NCBI GenBank assembly: GCA_030429565.1
Contig: JAUIFE010000001.1
Coordinates: forward strand, 1,481,960 to 1,545,959
Direction: 5' to 3'
DNA: 64,000 bases
DNA from: Holophagae bacterium
GTDB taxonomy: Bacteria; Acidobacteriota; Holophagae; Acanthopleuribacterales; Acanthopleuribacteraceae
Shown: in pieces, positions 38,641 to 47,438 of the stretch
How positions within the stretch are numbered: position 1 is the first letter of the stretch
Layout: every line of letters begins with the position of its first letter
Program-made: the position numbers and the translations under genes
Notes under the pieces: generated by a model
Seen by the model: the letters and a program-made list of their open reading frames with translations, nothing else
Databases searched by the model: none
Told to the model about the DNA's origin: nothing

Positions 38641-39306
38641 AGCGCCTGTAATAAACACCCGTCACAAAAACGGTAAAACGCTGTTGGCGAATCGTAACGA
38701 TTTCGCCTGCAAGACGACTACGGCGAAAACACCCCACGCGAATTTTGTCCACGCGACCGTTGTCATGCCACAACAACATCGATGTGTCTTCGTCAAGCGC
38801 CGCAACAGCCGGGAACGGATGCTAACTGACCCAAGGCATCCCGTTATCCACAAAGAACAGATTCTTGGGACGCGGATCCAGCAACGGCTTGAGCAACACA
38901 CAGGTCGCCTGTGTCCAACAGGGTAAGGTCGTCGCCAAATAAGAAAGTTCCGAGCGGCTGGTTGCACCGGTAAGGTCACGCAACGCGGTCGACGCCGGCC
39001 AGGTCGGCAACAGCGGCGTTTGGCCAATTCCATTCAGGACGGATTCGTCATCGAGGTGCAGCGAAGCAAAAAGGTCGCTATCCCCGGCCTATTGGTAAAC
39101 GTCGTTGGGTTGAATCGGCATGGGTTTGCCCTCACGGTTTTGCTCATCCTTCGGAATCGGGCGGGGGCGGCATCGGTTCCCACACGGAAAACGGCTTTGG
39201 TACCGCCGGTTGGTTAAGCGTGAATGAAGGTACCTTAAATGGATCGCCTTCAGGAAAAGCCGTCCCAATCAAAGCCGGCCCGAAACCTGATATAAGCGAT
39301 TCTTAG
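38641..39306 (-). pseudogene. Decayed protein-coding gene with frameshift and in-frame stops
   Basis: Leftward translation gives protein-like sequence interrupted by defects. From about 39306 it reads ESLISGFGPALIGTAFPEGD and continues through KVPSFTLNQPAVPKPFSVWE. The frame must then shift near 39150 to continue as IPKDEQNREGKPMPIQPND. A TAG follows near 39090, then SLHLDDESVLNGIGQTPLLP and LLDPRPKNLFFVDNG. A second TAG lies near 38825, then AALDEDTSMLLWHDNGRVDK, ending in TGVYYRR and TGA near 38644. No start codon is evident. I do not recognise the family; the remnant is about 220 codons. Defects in three places make sequencing error an unlikely full explanation. Confidence 0.6.
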
Positions 39307-39466
39307 CTGCGAAAGCGCACAACCTGTTGGGCTGCAAGGTCTCATAAAAATGCTCGCCGTACGCTTCAGCACGCTTGTACTTTTTCGAACAAGTTTCGCA
39401 CCTACACTTGACGCGCCCTGCATCAAAGTTTGCGCAATTTCATCCGCCCGTATCGCTACGTTCAGG
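39286..39466 (+). repeat. AGCGATT inverted-repeat element, copy b (long form)
   Basis: It starts CCTGATATAAGCGATTCTTAG, has the core GCGCACAACCTGTTGGGCTGCAAGGTCTCATAAAAA, and ends GCGCAATTTCATCCGCCCGTATCGCTACGTTCAGG. It is 181 bases long. It adjoins or slightly overlaps the 5' side of the decayed gene. Confidence 0.8.
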
Positions 39467-39713
39467 CAGGAAGCTGCGGTACGCACGTGGGGAATCGAGG
39501 CCGAATCAAGTCACAGAAACCCTAAATTCAAGATATTTCTGAACCCCTTCAAAAAACCACTCTTTTGCTAATTCTCGTGATACCTTTTATTTCCCTATGC
39601 CGCTTATTACCCTATCCTGGCAACGCTAACAAGAGTCCTCACAGAATCACACCGGCTCTTTGAACTGCTTCGCATCTCGTCCTCGTCATAATTCAAATCA
39701 AAAAGGATTACAC

Positions 39714-40421
39714 ATGACAACTTGGTGCTTTCTAAGCCTATTCATCATTCTTGGGCCTCAAAATAATATCGAATCTATTGTCAAGGCAAATAACAAGACA
39801 GACATCGAAAAGATCATCGAAAATCAAGACATTTTCTACTCTAAGCTTCTGCACAGCAAGAAAACTATACCTGGCGTTTCTTATCACCAAGTAACTATTA
39901 CAATTATGGGCAACGGAGAAGTCGAAGACAGTCTACTCCCTGTCACGACAGTCGTCGAACTATTAAGTATTGATTTGACCTCTAGTGAAGTTCATAACGC
40001 AATCCTGGAAGATTTAATTAGCAGAGGCATGCAACCTATTGACATTAATAACTTAGAGCAAAGCATATCCGTTGGCACAAGCTGTGTTGACATCTTTAAC
40101 GGTTGCCTTAGTGAAAAATATATCAAAAGTGAATACTCACAACTATTTGTTAAGCCGCCGAAACAGCTACCAAGCAAAGAGGATATCAGCTTAGCACTTT
40201 ATGAAAGCGCCTCTTTTGAAACGCCATGCACCGCTGAGGCTATTTGGCATTTCGTGGGGCGCCTCTCCGAAAGCGGCCGTCGCATTCTACTTTATTATGC
40301 CTTTGAACGATTTTCCAAGGCTACGGCACACAAGGTGGTTACGGCCACTCCAAAGCAACACAATCAGACGGTAGAACAGGTCTACCAGCAGATGAAATCG
40401 TACATGGAGGCGGACCAGTGA
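39714..40421 (+). CDS. AT-rich hypothetical protein, possibly secreted
   Basis: A 235-residue protein of unknown family, noticeably lower in GC than its neighbours. The N-terminus MTTWCFLSLFIILG is a short hydrophobic stretch that may be a weak signal peptide or anchor. The middle is rich in Ile/Ser/Glu, with two cysteines close together (SCVDIFNGCLS). The C-terminal third is helical (SGRRILLYYAFERFSKA). AAAGGA precedes the ATG at 39714. The next gene overlaps by 4 bases (GTGA), so the two form an operon. Base composition and position among repeat elements suggest horizontal gain. No function is assigned. Confidence 0.65.
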   Translation: MTTWCFLSLFIILGPQNNIESIVKANNKTDIEKIIENQDIFYSKLLHSKKTIPGVSYHQVTITIMGNGEVEDSLLPVTTVVELLSIDLTSSEVHNAILEDLISRGMQPIDINNLEQSISVGTSCVDIFNGCLSEKYIKSEYSQLFVKPPKQLPSKEDISLALYESASFETPCTAEAIWHFVGRLSESGRRILLYYAFERFSKATAHKVVTATPKQHNQTVEQVYQQMKSYMEADQ

Positions 40422-40654
40422 AATTTAGCAGCGTGTTCATTTTTTTGATTTTTTTTCAAACCGCATCTGCCAGCCACATTGATCTCATTGCACAGGGATC
40501 CAGCTACCATGACGAACATGGCAACCAATGGCGCTATCAAAGCCGTGCCCACGATTTCAGTGGTAAAGAACTAAGTGTCCTTGACATCTATTTTGTTCGT
40601 CATCCCGAACTGGAAAATGACGCCGCCCTGTTCGATCCGCCCAACGTCCCCTAA
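40418..40654 (+). CDS. Small exported hypothetical protein
   Basis: A 78-residue protein with a clear signal peptide (MKFSSVFIFLIFFQTASASH, cleavage after ASA). The mature part is short and polar (HDEHGNQWRYQSRAHDFSG). It starts with GTG at 40418, preceded by GGAGG, and overlaps the upstream gene by 4 bases, so translation is likely coupled. The family is unknown. The pair may be a secreted protein with a small partner. Confidence 0.6.
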   Translation: MKFSSVFIFLIFFQTASASHIDLIAQGSSYHDEHGNQWRYQSRAHDFSGKELSVLDIYFVRHPELENDAALFDPPNVP

Positions 40655-40656
40655 AA

Positions 40657-40835
40657 CCTAAATTGAGTTTTCTTGGTGTTGTTGTAGCCCAAACTTTTGG
40701 GCTACACCACCCCGTAAAAGTGCGCGACGTATTTACAATACGTCCTTGCTTTTTCCAATATGTTTCGCGTCACCGCTTGACGCGTCCAGCAGTAAATTTT
40801 GCGCGATCTCCTGAACCCGAATCACTCTGATCAGG
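40657..40835 (+). repeat. AGCGATT inverted-repeat element, copy c (diverged)
   Basis: It begins CCTAAATTGAGTTTTCTTGG, carries GTAGCCCAAACTTTTGGGCTACA (itself a hairpin) in place of the usual core, and ends GCGCGATCTCCTGAACCCGAATCACTCTGATCAGG. It starts three bases after the preceding stop codon. The rest of the gap to 40936 holds nothing recognised. Confidence 0.65.
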
Positions 40836-40936
40836 TAGAAACTTGTTGGAAAAGTGGGCCACTCCCGGTCCACTTTTCCTCATACTCGCATGAATACAAT
40901 AACTAGAGCTCGTCTAACGCCATACTTTTTCCAAAA

Positions 40937-41539
40937 CTAAAGCGTTCCCTCCATACCGAGTTGCCGAGCGATAGCAGGCGACACCGGATAAACCCGTTCT
41001 TGGGGCAGCAATGCACCGGCCTGGGCCAGTTCGCCGCACTGCACCAGCGCTTCGATACGCTGTGCCTCGGCGGTGATGTCGGTGATGTTTTGGATCCATT
41101 GACCCACATACAGCCTTACCGCCTCGCCACGCAGACCGATTTGAATGCTGCGGTGCTCGCGTCGCTGCAGTTTGAGGCCGCGCTCGGGATCCCATTGGAT
41201 GCGCACCGCGCCTTGCTGCGCACGCCACGCTTCGGCGTCGCCGTGAATGGCGGCATTGTGGCTGCTGAGGCAACCCTGCGCCAATGCCCAATCGAAGCCG
41301 GTGCGGCTGATATCTATCGCCAAAATACGGTTTTGGCCTTCGTCTTTGCGACCCCAGCCGGCGCGATACATCATCCATAGGAACGATGGCTTAACCCAGG
41401 TCATACGCGCCATTTTAAACGGCGGTTCGACAAAGGTGCCGGCAGCCAAAGCGGCATCGGCAATGGTGTGACTGTAAGCTTGGTAGACACGGATCGTTTC
41501 GCGATTGTACAGCGCGCGTATTTCTTTATGGTCCGGCAT
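40937..41539 (-). CDS. DUF4291 family protein
   Basis: A 200-residue soluble protein matching DUF4291 in its N-terminus (EIRALYNRETIRVYQAYS), the segment VEPPFKMARMTWVKPSFLWMMYRAGWG near residue 48 and the closing region (RSIQIGLRGEAVRLYV). The function of the family is not established. The ATG at 41539 is selected because GGAGGAATC precedes it; an upstream in-frame start would add 64 residues of non-conserved sequence. It lies 176 bases downstream of the HEAT-like gene in the same direction, with no obvious link. Confidence 0.82.
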   Translation of the reverse strand: MPDHKEIRALYNRETIRVYQAYSHTIADAALAAGTFVEPPFKMARMTWVKPSFLWMMYRAGWGRKDEGQNRILAIDISRTGFDWALAQGCLSSHNAAIHGDAEAWRAQQGAVRIQWDPERGLKLQRREHRSIQIGLRGEAVRLYVGQWIQNITDITAEAQRIEALVQCGELAQAGALLPQERVYPVSPAIARQLGMEGTL

Positions 41540-41715
41540 GATTCCTCCTTGGTACCGGTTTGTTCCAATCCATATCAAGCGCCATACCAAAACTAAGTGT
41601 CGCTCTAACACCTTGCAAATCAATAGGCGCCGGTTTGCCGGCCAAATAAGCCGCCCAAACAACCTATCCAACCGGCTAGCGTTTCTATCCACTGCATAGG
41701 TTCCACTTCGGTTGA

Positions 41716-43512
41716 TCAGTCGCCCAAACACGCAAGCAACGGCTCACTTAGGTTGACCTCGAAGGGATGGTCGAGGTGCGGCTCGGGGTTCAAGAGACGT
41801 GCCCGGGCAGCGGCGGCGGCGGCCTGAACCGACGCCGGCCAGGCTGCGTCGGTGAATTGAGCCAACAGCGCCAAGTGTTGCGTTGCATAGGGCACCGTCC
41901 AACCCAAGGCCTCGAGCAAAAGCATATCGTGGTCGGTGTTCCCGGTGGAACCGTCGGCCAGGAGCGCCGCGATGAGGTGCGCGAGCGGTCGCGCCAACTC
42001 GTGAAAACTCGCCATGGTGCCGCGCACCGCCTCGCGGTGGTCCACCAGAAACCTGGCCATTTGCACGAGCCGTAACGGCGTTGGATCGCACAAAAGCAGC
42101 ATGCGCGCCGCCCGCAGACAGGTGATGAAATCCTCGTGTGCCAAAAAGGGCGTCACAATGGCGGCCAGTTGTGGCGGGAACGGTGGCCGCTGGGTCATCG
42201 CGGCCAAGGTTTGGATCACAAGCGCATCAGATTGGCCCGCAAGGAAGCGCGCCAAAGCCGTCAAACCCGGCTGCCCAAAACGGAACAACCAACTCGCCGC
42301 GACCCGACAGCCGGATTCGGCTTCCTTCGTTAAAAACGCAAAAACGTCATCGCCTCCCATGGCAGCCAGAACATCGATTAACGCGAAACGGGTCAACGGA
42401 TCAGTTAGCGCCGCATGGCGTTGCATCAGAACAGGCGCAACATGGGCGGCCCTGGCACCGGCACGCGCAAAAACCGCGGCGTAGGCTTCCGGTTGGGCCG
42501 TATCGGCCAGAGCAAGCAATTGGTCGTGATCGAGGAGATGCGCCACCCGAAGCAAGACGCCGGCGGCATTTTGGGGTGCTTGGGTAAAAGCCGACACAAC
42601 GGCATTGAGACCCTCTTCAAGATGCGATGAACCACGAACGAGGCGCACGACTTGCCGGCGCAAGCGCGCATCGCTCAGCGCGGCGATAGCGAGCGCACGC
42701 CAGTGGTGCTGGTCGTGCCCTAAAAAGGTGCGAATCGAATCGGAGACAGCGAGAGCGTTGTGGCCCAATGATTCAAGGCAACGCCACGCCTCATTGGCCG
42801 TCGGCGCGTCGTTGCCGTGAAGTAAGGGCAGCAAGCGGGCACTGTGGTCATCGTCCGGCTCAAGCTGGTGCAAGCAGGCAACCACCAAGGGTAAACGCGT
42901 GTCGGGAACGGCACGCGCCGCCGACCGCAGGGTATCCGCTGCAACGAATACGGCGTCACGCAGCAACCAGTCGTACAGGGTTAGCCAAGCCCAATCGGCC
43001 ACGGCTTGGTCGTCATCGTTGAGATGTTGCAGGAGGACGTTTTGCCGTGACGGCGTTGGCTTGCAAGCGCGGTACAGCTCGGAAAAAGCCCAGACACGCA
43101 GGTTGCGATCGCCGTGCTGAAGTGCCGACTCACAATCGAAACCGGCCGGGACATGTCCGGCGTCAGGTAACCGGCCGGCGTGATAATGACGTCGCAACTG
43201 CACCGCGTAATTGTGCTCTTTGAGCCGAAGCAGGTCTTGCCGGCGTCGGTGTTCGGCCGGAAAAGGCGCCGGCTGGGTTTCGAGCGTCCCGCCCGCATGG
43301 ATCACGGGTTGAAAAAACAAAAACGGGTGACGGACAAATACCCAAGCGGCGAGATCGGCTGGGCGGTGTTTTTCCAAGGCGCGGAACAAAACACTTGCGT
43401 CGGCGCCCTGCAGCGCAGCCAAAAAACGCGTTTCGTCGACATGACCGGCCGCGCTGCCGCGCTTTAAAAGGGTCAACAGGTGCCGTGCCGCTTGGCGCAG
43501 CGGTTCGCTCAT
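41716..43512 (-). CDS. HEAT-like helical repeat protein
   Basis: A 598-residue, leucine/alanine/histidine-rich, all-helical protein with no signal peptide or transmembrane segment. Helix pairs of 30-40 residues recur (for example ALQHGDRNLRVWAFSELYRA, NEAWRCLESLGHNALA, CLRAARMLLLCDPTP), as in HEAT/Armadillo scaffolds. No catalytic motif is visible. It is a probable cytoplasmic protein-binding scaffold; the partner is unknown. GAGGTGG precedes the ATG at 43512. It is divergent from the parvulin operon. Confidence 0.7.
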   Translation of the reverse strand: MSEPLRQAARHLLTLLKRGSAAGHVDETRFLAALQGADASVLFRALEKHRPADLAAWVFVRHPFLFFQPVIHAGGTLETQPAPFPAEHRRRQDLLRLKEHNYAVQLRRHYHAGRLPDAGHVPAGFDCESALQHGDRNLRVWAFSELYRACKPTPSRQNVLLQHLNDDDQAVADWAWLTLYDWLLRDAVFVAADTLRSAARAVPDTRLPLVVACLHQLEPDDDHSARLLPLLHGNDAPTANEAWRCLESLGHNALAVSDSIRTFLGHDQHHWRALAIAALSDARLRRQVVRLVRGSSHLEEGLNAVVSAFTQAPQNAAGVLLRVAHLLDHDQLLALADTAQPEAYAAVFARAGARAAHVAPVLMQRHAALTDPLTRFALIDVLAAMGGDDVFAFLTKEAESGCRVAASWLFRFGQPGLTALARFLAGQSDALVIQTLAAMTQRPPFPPQLAAIVTPFLAHEDFITCLRAARMLLLCDPTPLRLVQMARFLVDHREAVRGTMASFHELARPLAHLIAALLADGSTGNTDHDMLLLEALGWTVPYATQHLALLAQFTDAAWPASVQAAAAAARARLLNPEPHLDHPFEVNLSEPLLACLGD

Positions 43513-43713
43513 GGCCCCACCTCAGTTAAGCGGGTGCTCGGCCGGCGGACAGCACGGCGAGTGAGCACCGGCCTTTTGGTAATTTCGCTTGGTTAAGGAG
43601 AATCTTAGCCAGAAAAACAGACCGCGCCCAGACTTTCCCGCTAAACTTAGGGGATTCACGACGATGTCCCCTTTGGGACCAACCGATTACGCTATGTTTG
43701 AAAGAGAGAAATT

Positions 43714-44814
43714 ATGATCAGCCCTGTGTCTGTCCGCCTCGCGACCTGTTGGCTGCTTGTTGCGCTGTTCAGTGCCGGCCTGAACGCCGACGACGACCAA
43801 CGATTCCCGATTGGCAAACCTTTTGCCGCCTCACACATCCTCATTGCTTGGAAAGGCGCCGACCGTGCCCCAACCCATGTGACCCGGAGCAAAAGCGAAG
43901 CCAAACAACGCGCCGAAACGCTGCTGCAAGATGTCCTCAAACAACCCGAACGCTTTGACGAATTCGCCAAAAGTCAAAGTGACGGCCCCAGCGCCGCCAA
44001 CTTCGGATACCTCGGTGGTTTCGAACGCGGCGCCATGGCGTCGGCCTTCGAAAAAGCCGTACGCAAAGCCAAAGACGGCGAAATCATCGGCAAGCCGATT
44101 CGCACCCAATTCGGGTTCCACTTAATTCGCCGCGACAGCGTCAAGCCGGTCCACTACGCGGTACGCCTGATTCTGTTCACCCACCGCGACGTAGCCGCCC
44201 GCCTCAAACACGTGCCGACGCTCGGCGCTCACCTGCGCCGTACCCCGGCCGAAGCCAAGGCCTTGGCAGAACAGCTACTGCCACAGCTCACGGTCGAGAA
44301 CTTCGAAGACATGGCCAATGAACACAGCGACTTCAAAAAAGTCGACGGCCGCTTCGGCTGCTTTTACCCGGGTCAAAGTGCGTTTTCCACTGAACTCAGC
44401 CACCACGCGGCCAAGATGGAGCGCAACAGTTTATCGGGGGTGGTCGAACTCTCGACCGGCTTCGCCATCCTCAAACGCCTGCCGGTGTTTAAGGGGAAAA
44501 GCAGCGATATATTACTCAGTTATCGCGGCGCGCGCGGCCCATCCGAAAACGTGGGTCGCAGCGAAGCGGAAGCCCGTGCGCTGGCGGACCAATTGGCGGC
44601 CACCCTGGTCAAGGACCCCAAGCAGTTCGAAGCCTTGGCTAAAAAACACAGCGACGGGCCCTTCGCCTTTCGCGGCGGCAAGCAGGTCGATTGGTTTCGC
44701 GATACGCGTTTTGCCGCCTACGAAGCGGCTTATCTCAGCATGCAGCCAGGCCAAATCACCGCGCAGCCGGTGGAAACCGACCTGGGTTTCCGCATCATGC
44801 GCCGCGACGAATGA
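43714..44814 (+). CDS. Exported multi-domain parvulin-type peptidyl-prolyl isomerase
   Basis: A 366-residue protein with a signal peptide (about 1-25, ending SAGLNA). Three consecutive rotamase-like units follow. Unit 1 (about 38-145) carries ASHILIAWKG, FAKSQSDGPSAANFGYLGGF and TQFGFHLIRRD, the PpiC/SurA signature. Units 2 (about 148-250) and 3 (about 265-366) keep the pattern more loosely (RLILFTHRD, EHSDFKKVDGRFG; ILLSYRGARG, KHSDGPFAFRGGKQ, GFRIMRRD). It probably helps fold exported or outer-membrane proteins in the periplasm. It is the first gene of an operon and overlaps tatD by 4 bases. AGAGAG precedes the ATG. Confidence 0.88.
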   Translation: MISPVSVRLATCWLLVALFSAGLNADDDQRFPIGKPFAASHILIAWKGADRAPTHVTRSKSEAKQRAETLLQDVLKQPERFDEFAKSQSDGPSAANFGYLGGFERGAMASAFEKAVRKAKDGEIIGKPIRTQFGFHLIRRDSVKPVHYAVRLILFTHRDVAARLKHVPTLGAHLRRTPAEAKALAEQLLPQLTVENFEDMANEHSDFKKVDGRFGCFYPGQSAFSTELSHHAAKMERNSLSGVVELSTGFAILKRLPVFKGKSSDILLSYRGARGPSENVGRSEAEARALADQLAATLVKDPKQFEALAKKHSDGPFAFRGGKQVDWFRDTRFAAYEAAYLSMQPGQITAQPVETDLGFRIMRRDE

Positions 44815-45596
44815 CCACCGCGACGGGCTTCATCGACGCGCACTGTCATTTGGCCGATCCGCGACTTGATCCCGTCCGTGAAGGCTTAATAAAGCGCGCT
44901 GCTGATTGCGGCATCACGCATTTTCTCCAAGGCGGGGTTGACCCCGCCGATTGGGCACGCCAACGCCGGCTCGAACACACCGGTGTGTGGCGTGCTTTTG
45001 GTTTGCATCCTTGGTTTGTGGCAGAAAACACGGCGCAAACCTGTGCCGACGCTCTTGCCCAATTGCGCCACGAATTGGGCGATGCCGTCGCACTGGGCGA
45101 GCTGGGCCTCGATTTCGGACCCCGTTGCAAAGCAGAAAGCCGCGAGCGCCAGCGCCACTATTTCCGCGCTCAGCTCGAATTGGCACAGGCCGCCGGTAAA
45201 CCCTTGGTCCTGCACGTGGTACGTGCCCACGGCGAAACCTTGCAATTGCTGCGCGCGGTGGCGCCGCGGTGGCGCGGCTTGGTCCACGCCTTTAGCGGCA
45301 GCCGCGAAGTGGCCGCCGATTACATCAGGCTCGGTCTCCATGTTTCGTTGGGGCCCGCGCTCTTGCGGCCAGGTTTCAGAAAGGTAAAAGAAGCCGTTTC
45401 CCATATCCCACGCGACCACCTCGTAGTAGAATCGGATGCGCCTGACGGGCCGCCGCTCGAAGAAAACTGCACCTTCAACGAACCAACCGTGATTTTGCGT
45501 GTCGCGGAAGTGATTGCCGCAAACCACGGCGTCACGGCCACTGAAGTGCTGACAAGCTCGCGCGACAATTTGCTGCGCGCCTTTGCGCCGGCTTAA
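44811..45596 (+). CDS. TatD family metal-dependent hydrolase
   Basis: A 261-residue TIM-barrel amidohydrolase of the TatD type, probably a metal-dependent 3'-5' exonuclease. Metal ligands are visible: FIDAHCHLAD near residue 7, the catalytic GELGLDF near 96, LHVVRAHGET near 135, HAFSGS near 160 and VVESDAPDGPP near 208. It overlaps the parvulin gene by 4 bases (ATGA) and is followed 37 bases later by the TcdA gene. TatD proteins act in DNA turnover and quality control; the operon context says little more. Confidence 0.92.
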   Translation: MTTATGFIDAHCHLADPRLDPVREGLIKRAADCGITHFLQGGVDPADWARQRRLEHTGVWRAFGLHPWFVAENTAQTCADALAQLRHELGDAVALGELGLDFGPRCKAESRERQRHYFRAQLELAQAAGKPLVLHVVRAHGETLQLLRAVAPRWRGLVHAFSGSREVAADYIRLGLHVSLGPALLRPGFRKVKEAVSHIPRDHLVVESDAPDGPPLEENCTFNEPTVILRVAEVIAANHGVTATEVLTSSRDNLLRAFAPA

Positions 45597-45633
45597 GCCT
45601 GCCCGTTTGGACCTTTGTTTTGGAGTGACGATC

Positions 45634-46539
45634 ATGAGTGATGTAAAAACCGCCGCCAACGACGTTCAATTCCCGTTTCTCAACGCCCCGGACCAGCCAC
45701 CACAACCGCCACCACTAGAAGGCGAAGCGTTGGAGAACTACAAACTCCACCGCCGTTTTGACCGCATGGGCCGTTTGGTCGGCGATAGCAACATGAAACG
45801 CTTGATGGACGCCCACGTGATGGTGATCGGCCTCGGCGGGGTCGGCAGTTATGCGGCGGAAATGATCGTGCGTTCCGGTATTGGCAAAGTCACGATTGTT
45901 GATTTCGACCTGATTTGCATCACCAACGTCAACCGGCAACTGCACGCCAAAAAAGGCGTGATCGGCAAACCCAAAGCCGAAATCCTGCAGCAGCGCTTTG
46001 CCGACATTAACCCCAAAGCCGAAATCATCGCGCACAACACTTTTTACAACTGGGAGACCAGCGATGAACTGCTGGCGTGCAAGCCCGATTACGTCATTGA
46101 CGCCATCGACAGCGTCACCGCCAAAGCTCACCTGCTCAATGAATGCGTCAAACGCGGCATTAAAGTGGTGTCTTCATCGGGGGCCGCGGGCCGCATGGAC
46201 CCGACCCAACTCAAAGTCTGCGATTTGGCCGAAACGCAAATCGACCCCTTGGCGCGTCAGATTCGCAAAATCCTGCGTACCAAACACGACTTCCCCAAGG
46301 AAGGCAAATTCGGCATCCCTTCGGTATACAGCACGGAACCGATCAGCCAACCCAAAGAGTTGTTGTACGACAACGGCCAGGGTTTCCGCTGTGTCTGTCC
46401 CCAAGGCCAAAACGACTTTTTCACCTGCGACAACCGCAACGTCATTTACGGCACCGCCGGCTTTGTGACCGGCACCTTTGGGTTCACCACCGCATCGATT
46501 GTGGTCCGCGACCTAACCGGCGAATCCTTCTGGGATTAA
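45634..46539 (+). CDS. tcdA: tRNA threonylcarbamoyladenosine dehydratase (TcdA/CsdL)
   Basis: A 301-residue E1-like enzyme of the ThiF/MoeB superfamily. It uses ATP to cyclise the t6A37 modification of tRNAs to ct6A. The motif VIGLGGVGSYAAEMIVRSG (about 69-87) is the nucleotide-binding loop. DFDLICITNVNRQ carries the Arg and Asp for adenylation, and VIDAIDSV and SSGAAGRMDPT are typical of TcdA. It has an N-terminal extension of about 35 proline-rich residues. The start at 45634 has TGGAG upstream. It is the last gene of the parvulin-tatD-tcdA operon. It acts downstream of Sua5/TsaC-type enzymes such as the one at 3.1 kb. Confidence 0.94.
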   Translation: MSDVKTAANDVQFPFLNAPDQPPQPPPLEGEALENYKLHRRFDRMGRLVGDSNMKRLMDAHVMVIGLGGVGSYAAEMIVRSGIGKVTIVDFDLICITNVNRQLHAKKGVIGKPKAEILQQRFADINPKAEIIAHNTFYNWETSDELLACKPDYVIDAIDSVTAKAHLLNECVKRGIKVVSSSGAAGRMDPTQLKVCDLAETQIDPLARQIRKILRTKHDFPKEGKFGIPSVYSTEPISQPKELLYDNGQGFRCVCPQGQNDFFTCDNRNVIYGTAGFVTGTFGFTTASIVVRDLTGESFWD

Positions 46540-46595
46540 TGGCGGGAAGCAAAGCAGACTGCCCGTCGGACCGAAGCAGAGCGATTCGGATAGAA

Positions 46596-46737
46596 CCTGA
46601 ACTGAGCGATTTCATTCACCCAAATCGCTCAGTTCAGTTAAAAACGTAGGCATACAGAAAAGCAGGTGGGCATCTTTACGAGATGTAGCAGCACCACAGG
46701 TTGTGCCGTTTCGCCGCCAAAAGCCATTTAGTTTAGG
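46596..46737 (-). repeat. AGCGATT inverted-repeat element, copy d
   Basis: Read leftward it begins CCTAAACTAAATGGCTTTTGGCGGCGAAACGGCACAACCTGTGG and ends with a nested palindrome, CTGAACTGAGCGATTTGGG ... CAAATCGCTCAGTTCAGG (46596-46640). It lies 57 bases past the tcdA stop codon. Confidence 0.75.
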
Positions 46738-47174
46738 TCGGAGAAAGGCGCACATTCCCGGACGACGCAATTGGCACCTGCGCAAAACGTCGGCGCGTAG
46801 GTCCGCTCGTGGAGAGACAACAGAACACCATAAAATGAATTATCTTTTCATTTTTCACCAAACCCCACACCGAAGCTAGCCGGAGCGGTTTCGCCCGAAT
46901 CAAAACCTTTTTAATTTTGATTGAAATTCTTTCATCAAACACCCCATCTTTTCACAAAAAAACCCGCTTACACAAACACAACAACGGAGAACATTAACCA
47001 GATCTACTATACGTGTTTCTGTAACTACAAAATAAAAACATCACCAACACTAGAGCACTACAGCTTCTTCGTTTTTTCAGCAAACACCCAATTGACCCAA
47101 CAGGGGTCAAGTGTTATTTTCACAATTAGACCTTTTTCCTAGGCCTTCAAAATTTAAATCCTTGAGGTTTCCCC
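46738..47174. other. AT-rich intergenic region
   Basis: About 440 bases of low-GC DNA upstream of the cysteine-rich gene. Open frames here are short and lack ribosome binding sites. The promoter for the following gene is expected near its end. Confidence 0.35.
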
Positions 47175-47432
47175 ATAAAAAAGAGCCTTTTTGTATTATT
47201 ATTGTTTGCGATCTCTTCCACAGATGCTCTCTCCGGCCACCGGGAGTGTGTCAATCGTTGCATGAGTAACTGTGTACCCAACTGCCCTGACTATGAACGG
47301 GCGGTTTGGGAAGCGTGCATCAATGGTTGTGAAAACGGCTGCTCCGTCGGTTGTAGTAACTGCAGCAGCGGTGGCGGTGAAAGTGACGGCGGCATTCGCC
47401 CTCAAAAAGATCCCGCTGGTTATAACTTTTAA
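47175..47432 (+). CDS. Small secreted cysteine-rich protein with apparent ATA start
   Basis: An 85-residue frame. With ATA at 47175 as first codon it encodes a complete signal peptide ((M)KKSLFVLLLFAISSTDALSG), and GAGG lies 7 bases upstream of that ATA. The first standard alternative, TTG at 47202, would start inside the hydrophobic core and lose the basic end. The mature part has ten cysteines in two CxxxCxxxCxxxC-type clusters (CVNRCMSNCVPNC and CINGCENGCSVGCSNC), then a Gly/Ser-rich tail. It may be disulfide-rich or metal-binding outside the cytoplasm. The family is not recognised. It could be a recently damaged ATG start or a genuine weak initiation. Confidence 0.5.
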   Translation: MKKSLFVLLLFAISSTDALSGHRECVNRCMSNCVPNCPDYERAVWEACINGCENGCSVGCSNCSSGGGESDGGIRPQKDPAGYNF

Positions 47433-47438
47433 CTTAAC

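Noticed and set aside
38417..38926. 169-codon plus-strand frame over the SDR 3' end
   Set aside because: It overlaps the SDR gene and two terminators; the real signal in this region is the decayed gene on the other strand.
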